A DNA stretch of 64,000 nt from Shewanella glacialimarina (GCF_020511155.1 NZ_CP041216.1:3782001-3846000), one strand, 5' to 3'. Positions 37,773 to 47,634 are shown, counted from the stretch's first letter. Made by a program: numbers and translations. The notes: generated by a model not told the origin, from the letters alone.

Positions 37773-38897
37773 TTAAAGCTCGAATACATTAGTCATCACT
37801 TTATACAACTCAGTCCCTTGATGCACAGACGCCGAAGCAAAGTGCAAAATCGGCACGCAGTCTTTATCTAAACTCAGCGGTGTAACCGCTTTGTCTGAAC
37901 CGTATAAATCCAACCTCAGCATATTGACTAAAGATTGCCCTGCTGCCAATGGCTCACCGACTGTGGCGCAATACTCAACCATGCCAGATTGCGGAGCATG
38001 AAACTTTTTATAATCTTTTAGATAACAGCCATAACGCGACAGTTTTGCAGGTTCAATAGCTTGTTTAATCACCCCACGATGGCTTAAATAAGCCAAAATA
38101 CCATTGGCATCGACTAAAGCATCTGCCATATCAATCCGCTCTTGGCTAGCCAGCTCAAGGGTAAACGCTGCCACTGGCACATCAAAATGACGGCCTTTAC
38201 TCGCGGCATAATCGGTTAGTTGCCACCAGGGACAAAACGCAGCCTCATCCATGGCGCCGCCAAAACTGTTAGGTATGATCAAACTGTATGGAATAGAGAA
38301 AAACTTAGCTGAGTCGAGATCATACTCAGGACAATACAGATGCTTACAGGATTTAGGCCCTGTATGTAAATCAAGCACGATATCGGCTTGATGAGCCAAT
38401 GACTGCAAACTCACCGCTAATCTATGACCTGTAGTGATGCCCCAAGGCTGTTGTAGCTTGGTGTGACAAGCCTCAATTAGTGTTGCCTTAAACGATTTAA
38501 TCAGCTCATCATTAGGTAAATCTTGATGCTGTTCATACCAGGCAGCTATGTCGATTTTATGTTCTAAGTACTCACGGTTCCAATTAACACCGGTTATTGG
38601 GTCAAATCGGCCTAGGGTAAACTCACCACTTTTTTGATTAATACCCAGCGGGTTGGCTAAAGGAGCAAGCACAATATCCCCTAAAACCTCAAGCTCTTCT
38701 AACAAGGTCATTAGTTGATAAATTACCGCATTACCTTGCACTTCAGCACCGTGCACGTTGGCTTGAACGTATACGGTCGGTGCGCTGCTGTCGATGCCTT
38801 TAAAAGTGAATAAAGGCACATCAAGGGATTGCCCAGCAGCGAGTTCACCTACATTCAGTGATGTGCGCAATGCTTTAGTCATCATTTGCTTTGTCAT
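37773..38897 (-). CDS. M14/AstE-type succinylglutamate desuccinylase or aspartoacylase-like hydrolase
   Basis: 374-residue cytoplasmic zinc hydrolase of the AstE/AspA family. Visible zinc motifs are HGAE (in VQANVHGAEVQGN) and the LDLHTG segment with the third ligand. A catalytic Glu lies in the TLELASQ stretch, and there is a C-terminal beta domain. These enzymes remove an acyl group from an N-acyl amino acid. It begins 3 nt after the lysC stop, so it should be cotranscribed under the lysine riboswitch. That suggests, without proving, an acyl-amino-acid substrate tied to lysine or diaminopimelate metabolism rather than arginine breakdown. Confidence 0.82.
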   Translation of the reverse strand: MTKQMMTKALRTSLNVGELAAGQSLDVPLFTFKGIDSSAPTVYVQANVHGAEVQGNAVIYQLMTLLEELEVLGDIVLAPLANPLGINQKSGEFTLGRFDPITGVNWNREYLEHKIDIAAWYEQHQDLPNDELIKSFKATLIEACHTKLQQPWGITTGHRLAVSLQSLAHQADIVLDLHTGPKSCKHLYCPEYDLDSAKFFSIPYSLIIPNSFGGAMDEAAFCPWWQLTDYAASKGRHFDVPVAAFTLELASQERIDMADALVDANGILAYLSHRGVIKQAIEPAKLSRYGCYLKDYKKFHAPQSGMVEYCATVGEPLAAGQSLVNMLRLDLYGSDKAVTPLSLDKDCVPILHFASASVHQGTELYKVMTNVFEL

Positions 38898-38900
38898 AGG

Positions 38901-40259
38901 TTACTCGAAAAGATTTTGATGTAATGCTTTAACAACGTCTGCCGCTTGAGTTTCATCAATTAATACACATAAGTTATGCGGGCTAGCACCCTGGCATATC
39001 ATACGGACATTGTATTTTTCTAACACTTGAAATACTCGGCTACAAATACCCGCTGTAGAAGCAATTCTGTTACCAATAATCGCCACCAAGGCTAAGTTAT
39101 CTTCCACTCTTACCCGGCAATGTTGTGATAACTCTTGCAATAACGATTCACTTAATAAGCCCTGGCCGCTTGAGTCAGAGCCTGTTTTATCTAATGTTAG
39201 CGCCACGTTCACCTCTGATGTGGTGATCAAATCTACCGATATTTTATGGCGTGCTAATGTAGCAAAGGTTTCAGCTAAAAAACCCTGGGCGTGAAGCATT
39301 TGCAAGCTATGCAGATTTAATAATGTTTGGTCTCGGCGTAATGCCACCGCGCGGTAAACTGGCGTATCTTCTACTTGATGACGGATCCAGGTTCCACCCG
39401 CTTCAGGGTCTTTACTTGAACCGACAAACACCTGAATTTTCTGGCGAACAGCTGGAAGTATCGTTGCTGGATGCAATACTTTGGCACCAAAAGTAGCCAT
39501 TTCAGCGGCTTCATTAAAACTGATTTCAGCAATCGGGCGGGCATTAGGCGCCAAACGTGGGTCGGTGGTGTAAATGCCTGCTACATCGGTCCAAATTTCT
39601 ACCGCATGGGCAGATAAAGCTTCAGCTAATAAAGCGGCTGAATAATCACTGCCGCCACGACCTAATGTTGTGGTGCGGCCCTGCTCATCTGCCCCAATAA
39701 ATCCCTGGGTAACAATAATACTGGTGCTTAATAGCGGTTGTAAAAAATCACTCGATAAATGAGCAATTTGTTCAATTTGAGGTTCGGCACGACCAAAATG
39801 GCTATCGGTACGAAGCACCTGGCGTACATCAAAAGCCTGGGAAGATGCGCCCTTTTCACGGATAACAGCAGAGAATAATACCGACGAACAATGCTCTCCC
39901 ATAGACAGCAGCTCATCCATAGCCGCTTTACTGCGGTCAAGAATTAATGACTCACTTAACACAGACATCCGGCTTAAAAGCTTATCAATTTGCGCAGCAA
40001 TGTCCTGTGGCTGACTCAATTCATCAATAATACGATATTGAATTTGGGCAACTTGTTTTAGCAAGCTTAGACGACGTTCGTCGTTGACATTAGCACTGGT
40101 AAGTTCAACTAATAAGTTGGTTACACCGCTAGATGCACTGACCACCACTAAACGGGTATTAGGATTGGATAAAACGATATCAGCACAACGACTCATCGCT
40201 GAGAAATCAGCAACAGAGGTTCCGCCAAACTTGGCTACAACTAATTGATTTAACGACAT
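38901..40259 (-). CDS. lysC: Lysine-sensitive aspartokinase III
   Basis: Phosphorylates aspartate, the first step toward lysine, threonine and methionine. Monofunctional (452 residues): kinase domain with VAKFGGTSVADF near the N-terminus and TTLGRGGSDYSA, then tandem ACT domains for feedback control (about 300-450). There is no homoserine dehydrogenase part. A GTG nine bases upstream would read further, but the ribosome site GGAG overlaps that GTG and lies 8 nt before the ATG at 40259, so the ATG is used. The leader holds a lysine riboswitch, matching the E. coli lysC type. Confidence 0.95.
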   Translation of the reverse strand: MSLNQLVVAKFGGTSVADFSAMSRCADIVLSNPNTRLVVVSASSGVTNLLVELTSANVNDERRLSLLKQVAQIQYRIIDELSQPQDIAAQIDKLLSRMSVLSESLILDRSKAAMDELLSMGEHCSSVLFSAVIREKGASSQAFDVRQVLRTDSHFGRAEPQIEQIAHLSSDFLQPLLSTSIIVTQGFIGADEQGRTTTLGRGGSDYSAALLAEALSAHAVEIWTDVAGIYTTDPRLAPNARPIAEISFNEAAEMATFGAKVLHPATILPAVRQKIQVFVGSSKDPEAGGTWIRHQVEDTPVYRAVALRRDQTLLNLHSLQMLHAQGFLAETFATLARHKISVDLITTSEVNVALTLDKTGSDSSGQGLLSESLLQELSQHCRVRVEDNLALVAIIGNRIASTAGICSRVFQVLEKYNVRMICQGASPHNLCVLIDETQAADVVKALHQNLFE

Positions 40260-40341
40260 ATAATACACTCCGAACTAAACTTCGTTCGAAGAGCCTGGTG
40301 CAAAGATAACGCACCCTTAAAGAAGGGAAACAGCAATCACC

Positions 40342-40511
40342 ACCAGAAGCTCTCCACCAAATAACAGGTGACAATCGCTAGGATTCAACCTAATCGACCG
40401 ATAAATAAGTTAACCAAATCTTATTGTATCTCGGCGTTAATCTCCCTCGTAAGCTGTCATGGGAATTGGTCTTCCTCAAGCTTACTACCTAGTTAACGCT
40501 CCTCTTCTGTG
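40342..40511 (-). promoter_or_regulatory. Lysine riboswitch (L-box)
   Basis: On the minus strand the leader carries the L-box hallmarks. P1 pairs CAGAAG (40504-40509) with CTTCTG (40344-40349). After the 5' strand comes AGAGGAGCG, then a multi-branched core with several long hairpins, and GTGGAGAGCTTCTGG at the 3' end as in E. coli lysC. Downstream, CGAAC and GTTCG can pair next to the GGAG ribosome site, and no T-tract follows. Control is therefore probably at translation rather than by termination. It should also govern the M14-type gene after lysC. Confidence 0.9.
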
Positions 40512-40533
40512 CCTCCCTAAGGAGGGACCAGCA

Positions 40534-40562
40534 AAATAACAATAAACATAGGGTTAAGTCAA
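40534..40562 (-). promoter_or_regulatory. Probable lysC promoter
   Basis: Minus-strand -35 TTGACT (40557-40562) and -10 TTATTT (40534-40539) with a 17-nt spacer. It would start the transcript about 15-20 nt before the first riboswitch strand. Confidence 0.6.
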
Positions 40563-40822
40563 TGCGCAAGATTGCAAGTTGAGTAAAAATAAACAAATGC
40601 ATTATTTGCAGTAACGTACAATTAGGATTTGGCAGTAAAAAAGCGATTAGATGTGGTTTTGGGTAAGTTATGTGCAGGATAAAGATGACATTGTAAATGC
40701 AGAATGTTAATAGTGAGGTAAACAGAGCTTTAATATAAAATCAGTCGTTGGTATTAGCTCATTACACTCATTTGTTAAATTTATTGTCTCAATTAAAAAT
40801 TAACAAATGAAAATAAAATGGT
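40563..40822. other. Intergenic stretch, nothing firm seen
   Basis: 260 AT-rich nt between the lysC promoter and the stop of the DUF3293 gene. I found no gene and no strong terminator hairpin for that gene. Confidence 0.5.
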
Positions 40823-41254
40823 TTAACAGAATTCAGGGAAATCACTGACTAAACGTAAACGTTGATTAAAGGCTCCCATTTGCACCTCACTTTTGTGCTG
40901 ATCAAAGCAGGCTACAAGCGATAACAAGCCTTGATTAACATAGTAAATTGCATGTTGTTTAAACTCTCGACCTAACTCAATAGCTTGATTTTTATCAATA
41001 AAAACAGCCCAACTTTTTTCAACATGTGACAAATCAGGTGCGACACCCATTAAGCAACGGTAAGGGCTTTGATATTGAAGGATTTTTAGTTGGAGTTCAC
41101 GATCTAATAGGCGGTTTTGACTTGGGGTAAGTAAGCACCCTAATGGGTTATAAGCAGTAATAATAGCGAATGAAAAATCATGGGATAAAGACTGAGTCAG
41201 CAAAAAGTGCGTTTGTTGATAGTCCTGCCACACAGTATCGATAACATTTTGCAT
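40823..41254 (-). CDS. DUF3293-family protein
   Basis: A soluble protein of 143 residues with the family pattern FAIITAYNPLG near residue 30, where DUF3293 proteins have ITAWNP, and a conserved FCEFP-like tail. Function is unknown. The frame is open four codons further from a GTG at 41266, but the ATG at 41254 (MQNVIDTVWQDYQQ) is the better start. It is alone, divergent from arcA across a long gap. Confidence 0.8.
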   Translation of the reverse strand: MQNVIDTVWQDYQQTHFLLTQSLSHDFSFAIITAYNPLGCLLTPSQNRLLDRELQLKILQYQSPYRCLMGVAPDLSHVEKSWAVFIDKNQAIELGREFKQHAIYYVNQGLLSLVACFDQHKSEVQMGAFNQRLRLVSDFPEFC

Positions 41255-41266
41255 AACAAATCCCAC

Positions 41267-41872
41267 TAAATAAGCCCAAAAGAGTGTAGCAGAAAGGATT
41301 TAATAGCGAAAGAAATGTAAATCCCATCATAAAAAAATATATAATTAACCATTTTAAATCAATTAACTAAATACAATATCACCCATTTTTTATACTTAAT
41401 AAATTATTTATTTTAACATTTCATTTGTTAACAAATACAAATAAAGGGTACAATAACCTTCAGTTACTGATTGATCGTCACAAAAAGCAGCTTTTAAGGC
41501 TAATTCTTTACGATTAATACTATTAAGCTAAGACTTTACCGCCGTAAAATGACTGCCATATTGTTAAGTGTCTGTCTAAAAATTTCATTTTAGTTATGTC
41601 TAAATAGGAACTTTTAACTATCTTTAGGTTCACAGTCTACAGCGGCACGTATTGTTGCCACGATGAAAGGTTTTTAAGTCTTAGTAAAACTCACTCTAAG
41701 CTATTGCTTAAAATAGCAATTAAAAACATTAGAGAATGAGAGAGTGTTTAAATTCAAGGCAGACAATGTTAAACACCAATAATCCAGAATTTCTAACGTA
41801 TGCAATTAAGCGTACGTAAACGCTAGCCCAATGCTAGATAACAAATTTTATTAATTTTTAGGTAATTTTATT
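41267..41872. promoter_or_regulatory. Long upstream region of arcA
   Basis: About 606 nt of AT-rich DNA with no supported gene between the DUF3293 gene and arcA. It holds a perfect 14-bp palindrome, ATTTGTTAACAAAT (41423-41436). The E. coli arcA gene also has a long upstream region with several promoters and Fnr control; a similar setup is inferred here. No clear FNR site (TTGAT-N4-ATCAA) was found by eye. Confidence 0.5.
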
Positions 41873-42589
41873 ATGCAAAATCCACATATTTTAATTGTTG
41901 AAGACGAAGCTGTAACCCGTAATACCTTACGTAGCATATTTGAAGCTGAAGGTTATGTTGTTACTGAAGCTAATGATGGCGCTGAAATGCACAAAGCCAT
42001 GCTTGAAAATAAAATTAACCTCGTGGTGATGGACATCAACCTGCCAGGTAAAAATGGTTTGTTATTAGCGCGCGAACTTCGTGAAATCAACAATATTGGC
42101 TTAATTTTCCTAACCGGTCGTGATAACGAAGTTGATAAAATTTTAGGACTAGAAATTGGCGCTGATGATTACATCACTAAGCCATTTAACCCACGTGAAT
42201 TAACCATTCGTGCGCGTAACTTATTAACTCGTGTAAACAGTGCCGTCACTGAGAACGAAGAGAAAGGGTCTGTTGAATACTACCGTTTCAATGACTGGAG
42301 TTTAGAAATTAATAGCCGCTCATTAGTGAATCCACAGGGTGAATCTTACAAGTTACCACGCAGTGAATTCCGTGCCATGCTTCACTTTGTAGAAAACCCG
42401 GGCAAAATACTAACCCGTGCAGATTTACTAATGAAAATGACTGGCCGTGAGCTTAAGCCACATGATCGTACTGTTGATGTCACCATTCGTCGTATTCGTA
42501 AGCACTTTGAAAGCTTAGCTGACACGCCTGAAATCATCGCTACCATCCACGGTGAAGGCTACCGTTTTTGTGGTCACTTAGAAGATTAA
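41873..42589 (+). CDS. arcA: Response regulator ArcA
   Basis: DNA-binding regulator of aerobic and anaerobic metabolism. The 238 residues equal the E. coli size: receiver domain (about 1-122; phospho-acceptor Asp in VMDINLPG, Thr in FLTGR, Lys in YITKPFN) and an OmpR-type winged helix (about 135-235; [15 protein letters not shown] recognition region). In Shewanella the sensor is split (ArcS and HptA) rather than a full ArcB. The gene has its own terminator and a long upstream region. Confidence 0.96.
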   Translation: MQNPHILIVEDEAVTRNTLRSIFEAEGYVVTEANDGAEMHKAMLENKINLVVMDINLPGKNGLLLARELREINNIGLIFLTGRDNEVDKILGLEIGADDYITKPFNPRELTIRARNLLTRVNSAVTENEEKGSVEYYRFNDWSLEINSRSLVNPQGESYKLPRSEFRAMLHFVENPGKILTRADLLMKMTGRELKPHDRTVDVTIRRIRKHFESLADTPEIIATIHGEGYRFCGHLED

Positions 42590-42621
42590 TTATCGACCAT
42601 CACATATGGGTACGATAAAAT

Positions 42622-42648
42622 AAAACCGAGCCTATGCTCGGTTTTTTT
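42622..42648 (+). terminator. Terminator of arcA
   Basis: Hairpin AAAACCGAGC / GCTCGGTTTT with a 4-nt loop, then a T run; 33 nt after the arcA stop. Confidence 0.9.
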
Positions 42649-42789
42649 ATGTCTGAGGTTATTTTTATGATATGAATTAGGCGAGTTGATTTATCCTCCT
42701 ATTCTGATGATTTAAAGTTTATATAATTTGATTCCGTTATGCCTCATGCCTAATATACTGCTGACTAACATTAAATGGATTAATCCTTC

Positions 42790-43716
42790 ATGGCCAATAA
42801 GTTACTATTACTGACGCGCGAAAATGAAATTTACCGTGAATTAATAAACCAGTGCAACTTACCCGATTTAGTCATCTTAAATGACGAGTCAGACAGTATT
42901 ATTGAAGCCGATATTTGGTTTGCAGAACCCGCCCTTGCTGCACCATTAATTAGCCAGACTAAAAATTTACGTTGGCTGCAATCAACCTTTGCTGGTGTAG
43001 ATAAACTCGTCATACCAACACTGCGACGTGACTATCAACTGACTAATATTCGCGGTATTTTCGGCCCATTAATGAGTGAGTATTTATTTGGCTATTTACT
43101 CGCCCACCAGCGTGAGCACCTAAAATATAAACAGCAACAACAGCAACAAATTTGGGCTCCTGGGCGTTATAGAACGCTACAGGGGCAACATTTACTGCTG
43201 CTTGGCACAGGTTCAATTGCACAGCATATTGCAGCAACGGCTGAGCATTTTGGGATGACAGTAACAGGGATAAATCGATTAGGTACTGCAACCTATGGAT
43301 TTGATCGGGTCGATAGTATTGATAACTTAGCTCTACACCTCAGTCAAGCCGATGTAGTGGCCAGTATTTTGCCTAATACCCCTGACACCGATAATATTCT
43401 CAACCAGCAAACCTTAAGCTTACTAAAACCAGAAGCCATCATTTTCAATTTAGGGCGTGGCAATGTGCTCGATTTAGATGCACTCACAGTTCAATTGAAT
43501 CAAACACCAAATCAACAGGCTATTTTGGACGTATTTAGTCAAGAACCCTTACCTAAAACGCACCCAATTTGGTCTTGTGCTAATGCTATTATTACTCCTC
43601 ATATCGCTGCACCGAGTTTTCCCGAGCAAATTGTTGCACTATTTAGCAGCAATTATCAGTTATGGCAAAATCAACAACCATTAAATTTTATTGTCGATTT
43701 TGATAAAGGCTATTAA
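42790..43716 (+). CDS. D-2-hydroxyacid dehydrogenase family protein
   Basis: 308-residue NAD(P)-dependent oxidoreductase related to glyoxylate/hydroxypyruvate reductases. The nucleotide-binding motif is GTGSIAQHIA. The catalytic trio is in place: Arg in NLGRGNVLD, Glu in SQEPLP, His in TPHIAAP. A Gln-rich run (residues about 115-121) sits in a surface loop and comes from CAA/CAG repeats. Substrate is not predictable beyond short 2-keto acids. It lies between arcA and bfd with separate promoters implied by the gaps. Confidence 0.86.
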   Translation: MANKLLLLTRENEIYRELINQCNLPDLVILNDESDSIIEADIWFAEPALAAPLISQTKNLRWLQSTFAGVDKLVIPTLRRDYQLTNIRGIFGPLMSEYLFGYLLAHQREHLKYKQQQQQQIWAPGRYRTLQGQHLLLLGTGSIAQHIAATAEHFGMTVTGINRLGTATYGFDRVDSIDNLALHLSQADVVASILPNTPDTDNILNQQTLSLLKPEAIIFNLGRGNVLDLDALTVQLNQTPNQQAILDVFSQEPLPKTHPIWSCANAIITPHIAAPSFPEQIVALFSSNYQLWQNQQPLNFIVDFDKGY

Positions 43717-43800
43717 AGATCAGTGGCTTAATTTAGCTATTTATATTGCAGACAGTATAAAAACAATAAATGTCGTATTTTTATCCAAAAAGTTATTGCC

Positions 43801-43820
43801 AATGATAACTGTTTTCATTT
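43801..43820. promoter_or_regulatory. Fur-box-like palindrome upstream of bfd
   Basis: AATGATAAC and TTTTCATTT arms centred about 79 nt before the bfd ATG. It differs at about three places from the stronger site at 49328-49350 in the same window. Iron-controlled bfd expression is well known in related bacteria. Binding is inferred. Confidence 0.65.
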
Positions 43821-43888
43821 AGAATTAGATTCATCCAAGGGAATGGCTATATTGATATCCCTTTTTCATCTGAGTTCTAGAGGCTAAT

Positions 43889-44080
43889 ATGTACGTTTGT
43901 CTTTGTCATGCAATTACAGATAAGCAAATTAAAGAAGCAGTTCGCCAAGGCGATTGCTCGTTAGCTGATGTCAGAAAGCGTTTAGGTGTTGCCGATCAAT
44001 GTGGTAAATGTGCCAGAATGGCGAGCCAGATTATTAGCACTCAATTAGAGTTCGAGCCAAACTTCTACGAAGTGGCCTAA
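43889..44080 (+). CDS. bfd: Bacterioferritin-associated ferredoxin
   Basis: Small [2Fe-2S] protein (63 residues) that passes electrons to bacterioferritin so stored Fe3+ can be released as Fe2+. Cluster ligands are Cys4, Cys6, Cys38 and Cys41 (CxC plus CxxC). AGAGG 6 nt before the ATG is the ribosome site. A Fur-type site lies upstream and a strong hairpin downstream. The iron/heme cluster begins right after it on the other strand. Confidence 0.96.
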   Translation: MYVCLCHAITDKQIKEAVRQGDCSLADVRKRLGVADQCGKCARMASQIISTQLEFEPNFYEVA

Positions 44081-44112
44081 ACCACAAGATTATTTAAAGC
44101 CCCTAATTCAAT

Positions 44113-44140
44113 AAAAATGCAGCCAGATGGCTGCATTTTT
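44113..44140. terminator. Bidirectional terminator between bfd and hmuV
   Basis: 13-bp perfect arms (AAAAATGCAGCCA / TGGCTGCATTTTT) around a 2-nt loop, with T runs on both strands. It lies between the converging bfd and hmuV genes and can stop both. Confidence 0.9.
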
Positions 44141-44216
44141 GTTTATGGGTTTGATATGCATTTATTATCCCGAGCTGAGGTTACTTATAATTTATCAGCG
44201 CAATATTTTAATACTG

Positions 44217-45161
44217 TTAAAAAAACAGCGGTGTTGAATCTTCAAACTCTTTTATCATTAACGGATCATATTGCCAGACCTGATTAATTATATCTGCCGT
44301 TAATACTTCACTAGGGCTGCCATCTCCCACAACAACCCCTTGGTTCAAAATCACTAATCTATCCGCATAACGAGACGCGAGATTAAGATCATGCAATACC
44401 ACAATAACTGAGTAGTTATGATCAGTAGCTAAACTCCTTGCCAGAGCTAACACCCTGTGTTGCTGCGCTAAATCTAACGCTGACGTGGGTTCATCTAACA
44501 GTAAAATAGGTGAACTGCCAGCTTGAGCAAGCTGAGCCAATACTCGTGCTAACTGTACCCGCTGTTTTTCCCCTCCAGAAAGCGTAGGGTAACGACGGTA
44601 TTTAAGTGCTGATAACGCTACTTTATCTAATTGTTGATCGACTAAAACATTACCTTGCTGCAGGCTTAGCGTCAGTGGATATAAACCCATTTGTACCACT
44701 TCAAATACTTTAAAAGGAAATGTCAGTGAGGCATGCTGTGGCAATACCGCTAATGACTTAGCCAGTTGTGCGCGATCCCAGTCCTTAAGCGGACGTCCTA
44801 AAACAGTTATTTGTCCGCTAGCTAAAGAGACTTCTTGGCATAAGCTTTTTAATAAGGTTGATTTTCCTGCGCCATTGGGGCCGAGTAACGCGGTCACTTG
44901 TCCCGAGTGCAGTTCAAGATTAACGTCTCGAAGAACAGCTTTATTCGCTATATTAACCGACAAATTAGTCATACTGATGGTGGCAACTCGAGCGGCAGTA
45001 TCGGCATAATTGCTTACACTGTTTGGGAGAACACAATCATGACTCGAACGGCTATGATCATTAACGCGATAGTCAGCAGGGCATAAACTGGCTGAACTTA
45101 ACGCATCAAGGTTGGTGCCCATTGTGGATGAGTAAGATTTCATGGATAAATATTTCAGCAT
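44217..45161 (-). CDS. hmuV: Heme ABC transporter ATPase HmuV
   Basis: ATP-binding subunit of the heme importer. The core (from about residue 64) has Walker [10 protein letters not shown], signature LSGGEKQRV, Walker [12 protein letters not shown] and the H-loop VLHDLN, as in the FecCD-type heme and siderophore class. The full frame gives 314 residues, some 60 longer than usual. The first ATG lies one base after the hmuU stop, favouring it for coupling; an internal ATG at 44972 (MTNLSV) would give the usual 251 residues but has no ribosome site. The extra N-terminus is polar, Ser-rich and unlike anything I know. Confidence 0.9.
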   Translation of the reverse strand: MLKYLSMKSYSSTMGTNLDALSSASLCPADYRVNDHSRSSHDCVLPNSVSNYADTAARVATISMTNLSVNIANKAVLRDVNLELHSGQVTALLGPNGAGKSTLLKSLCQEVSLASGQITVLGRPLKDWDRAQLAKSLAVLPQHASLTFPFKVFEVVQMGLYPLTLSLQQGNVLVDQQLDKVALSALKYRRYPTLSGGEKQRVQLARVLAQLAQAGSSPILLLDEPTSALDLAQQHRVLALARSLATDHNYSVIVVLHDLNLASRYADRLVILNQGVVVGDGSPSEVLTADIINQVWQYDPLMIKEFEDSTPLFF

Positions 45162-45162
45162 A

Positions 45163-46179
45163 TTAACCTAACTTATTACGCTGTTTAAGAAGCAGAACAA
45201 TAAAGAATGGTGCGCCGAGTAAAGCGGTAACTAACCCTACAGGAAGCTCAGATGGAGCCACGATTGAGCGAGCCCCTATATCAGCAATAACTAGCAAGGC
45301 AGCGCCTAAAATAGCACTTAACGGTAATAACAAACGATGATCTGGGCCAATCAGCATTCTGACTAAATGCGGCACAACCAAACCAATAAAGCCAATAATC
45401 CCCGTTGCAGCGACAGCAATTCCCACCCCTATTGCACACAGTACAATTAGCTTAAATTTGAGTTTATCGACATCTAAACCTAAATGTCGAGCTTCTGCTT
45501 CACCGAGTAATAATGCATTAAGTGCCTTAGCATTTTGATTAAACTGCCAACTGATCACTGCCAGTGCAACTAAACTCAGGATCACATAATGCCACTGAGC
45601 ACCAGCAACTGAGCCCATTTGCCACAGGGTTAAATCCCGTAATGCCATGTCACTGGCCATATAGGTGAGTACGCCAATACCCGCCCCGGCCAAGGCTGCA
45701 ACCGCCACCCCTGACAGCAATAGTAATACCACTGAAGTACCGCTGGGGCTTGCAGCTAAACGATACACCACTAAAGTGGTCAACAAGCCTGCAAAAAAAG
45801 CACTGAAAGCCACTAAATATTCGCCGCCATGTGGAAATAGCACTATACAAATCGCCGCACCTAAAGCGGCACCGGATGACACACCAATAATGCCAGGGTC
45901 AGCTAAAGGGTTACCAAACAAGCCCTGCATGACAGCCCCGCATTGAGCAAGCGTTGCCCCAACAGCAAGTGCTAGCAAGGTGCGTGGTAAACGCACATTA
46001 TTAATCACTAGCTGCTCGTGAGGAGCGACACTGGCAAAGTCTTGCTGGGTCGCCCAATTCACCATGGCATTAAAGCTAGTCATCGGACTAATTTGTAACG
46101 GCCCAATGCTGACCGATAGCAGGCTGGTGACCATCAATGCGGTGCATAAACAAGGCCAAAGCCAGCGTTGATTTTCCAT
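45163..46179 (-). CDS. hmuU: Heme ABC transporter permease HmuU
   Basis: Inner-membrane permease of the BtuC/FecCD family, 338 residues with about ten membrane helices. Family motifs [25 protein letters not shown] and [15 protein letters not shown] are present when read in short pieces. Works as a homodimer with HmuV. It begins 37 nt after hmuT and ends 1 nt before hmuV, so the three form one transcript. Confidence 0.93.
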   Translation of the reverse strand: MENQRWLWPCLCTALMVTSLLSVSIGPLQISPMTSFNAMVNWATQQDFASVAPHEQLVINNVRLPRTLLALAVGATLAQCGAVMQGLFGNPLADPGIIGVSSGAALGAAICIVLFPHGGEYLVAFSAFFAGLLTTLVVYRLAASPSGTSVVLLLLSGVAVAALAGAGIGVLTYMASDMALRDLTLWQMGSVAGAQWHYVILSLVALAVISWQFNQNAKALNALLLGEAEARHLGLDVDKLKFKLIVLCAIGVGIAVAATGIIGFIGLVVPHLVRMLIGPDHRLLLPLSAILGAALLVIADIGARSIVAPSELPVGLVTALLGAPFFIVLLLKQRNKLG

Positions 46180-46216
46180 GATATATCCTAATAAAGCCGA
46201 CTTTTTTTGATATAAA

Positions 46217-47167
46217 TCATGATGATTTTTTTATTGTCATAAAATCACTGGCAAGCTGGTCTGCCGCCAATATGGCACTTAAACCGAGTCCACCGAGTAA
46301 TGCTTGAGATGGCAGACTTTTAACTTGGTTCTGCTCACCCGCTGGGGTGTGTTTAAGTAATGGCATGGCTTGAAGTAGTTCATTAGCGGGATCGGTTGAC
46401 TCAGCGTCACTGCGGTTTGAAATAAGAATCACATCGGGTTGCAGCGCTAAAATGCCTTCCTGTGAAACACTTTTGTAGCCGTCAAAGCCTGCAATATTTT
46501 GTCCACCCGCTAAGTTGATAATAATGTCAGCGGCGGTGCCATTACCGCCTACACGAGCTGGTCTGTCGGGTTGTAATAACAAAAACAGCACTTTTGGTGC
46601 CTCGCCTAATTGGGCTATTTGCTGCTGTTTGGTATTCAATCGACTAAATGAAAGTACAATTTCTTTCTTTAACTCAACCGCCTGCGCCTTACGGGACAGT
46701 AACTCCCCTATTTGATCAACATGACTTAGCAGCTCAGCCTCAGTCTCTGCACTAGGTAAACTCACCACCTTAACGTTTGCGCTACTCAGTACCTCAAGCG
46801 TACTGTTAGGCCCCATTGCATCTGAGCCGATGAGTAAACTCGGTGAGAGTGCCAAAATACCTTCCGCAGACAACATTCGGTGATAACCCAGCTTTGCTAC
46901 AGAATCTAGCGCAGCGGGTATATGACTTGTAGAGTCGACACCCACTAACTCATTACCAGCGTCTAAAGCTAACACAAGTTCGGTGATGCCAGCGCCAGCG
47001 CTGACAACCCGATTTTCAGCGATTGCAGCTTGGCTAAAAATAGCTGCTTGTCCAAAAACGATGCTAACAAGCAGTGCGGTCATCCTCATCATATTGGTGG
47101 GTAATGACTTGTTTGAACTCAACACAGATAGCTGTTGTGTCTGCGATAACTGGGGTAGCTTGAACAT
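46217..47167 (-). CDS. hmuT: Periplasmic heme-binding protein HmuT
   Basis: Substrate-binding protein of the heme importer, 316 residues. A signal peptide lies at about 26-50 (hydrophobic run ending SQAAIA), after a polar N-terminal extension. One of the internal ATGs at residues 26, 27 or 29 could therefore be the true start. The helical backbone protein of cluster A-II/III follows, with the LGYHRMLSAEG loop where the heme-ligand Tyr sits in known HmuT/ShuT proteins. It lies 53 nt after exbD in the same operon. Confidence 0.9.
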   Translation of the reverse strand: MFKLPQLSQTQQLSVLSSNKSLPTNMMRMTALLVSIVFGQAAIFSQAAIAENRVVSAGAGITELVLALDAGNELVGVDSTSHIPAALDSVAKLGYHRMLSAEGILALSPSLLIGSDAMGPNSTLEVLSSANVKVVSLPSAETEAELLSHVDQIGELLSRKAQAVELKKEIVLSFSRLNTKQQQIAQLGEAPKVLFLLLQPDRPARVGGNGTAADIIINLAGGQNIAGFDGYKSVSQEGILALQPDVILISNRSDAESTDPANELLQAMPLLKHTPAGEQNQVKSLPSQALLGGLGLSAILAADQLASDFMTIKKSS

Positions 47168-47220
47168 AACTTAACTCCGAATAAATAAATCGTGCTGAAT
47201 CGCCTATATGATGGCTACCG

Positions 47221-47634
47221 TTACGGTTCCATTAAAATTTGAGTATTACTAATTTGTTGTCGTTGCAATAAGGCTAATAGCGTCATTAGCGGCTGAACAG
47301 GCGCATTCTTATCTGCTGCCACCACCACGCGGATATCAGGGGTATCATTCAATATATGAATAAAAGCGGCTTCAAATTGATCAAAATCAGTAAATGTTTC
47401 ACCGTCTAATGCCCAGTACGGCTCAGTGGCTAAAATATTGATCGCGATATGCTGCTCCTGAGACAAGGCTGTTAATTCAGAATTAGCTTCAGTAGGTATA
47501 TCGACGGGTAATGTCAGCAGCTGGGTATTTGCCGTCAGTAATAAAAACACCAACACAATAAAGATAATGTCGATAAGTGCGGTTAAATCTATCCCAGTAC
47601 TAGATTGTCCAGCAGGTGTCTCTGCGCAGATCAT
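47221..47634 (-). CDS. exbD: TonB-system transport protein ExbD
   Basis: 137 residues: one N-terminal membrane helix (about 19-40, with the functional Asp in TALIDIIFIVLVFLL) and a periplasmic domain that contacts TonB. It uses the proton gradient with ExbB. Its ATG overlaps the exbB stop by 4 nt (ATGA). Confidence 0.93.
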   Translation of the reverse strand: MICAETPAGQSSTGIDLTALIDIIFIVLVFLLLTANTQLLTLPVDIPTEANSELTALSQEQHIAINILATEPYWALDGETFTDFDQFEAAFIHILNDTPDIRVVVAADKNAPVQPLMTLLALLQRQQISNTQILMEP

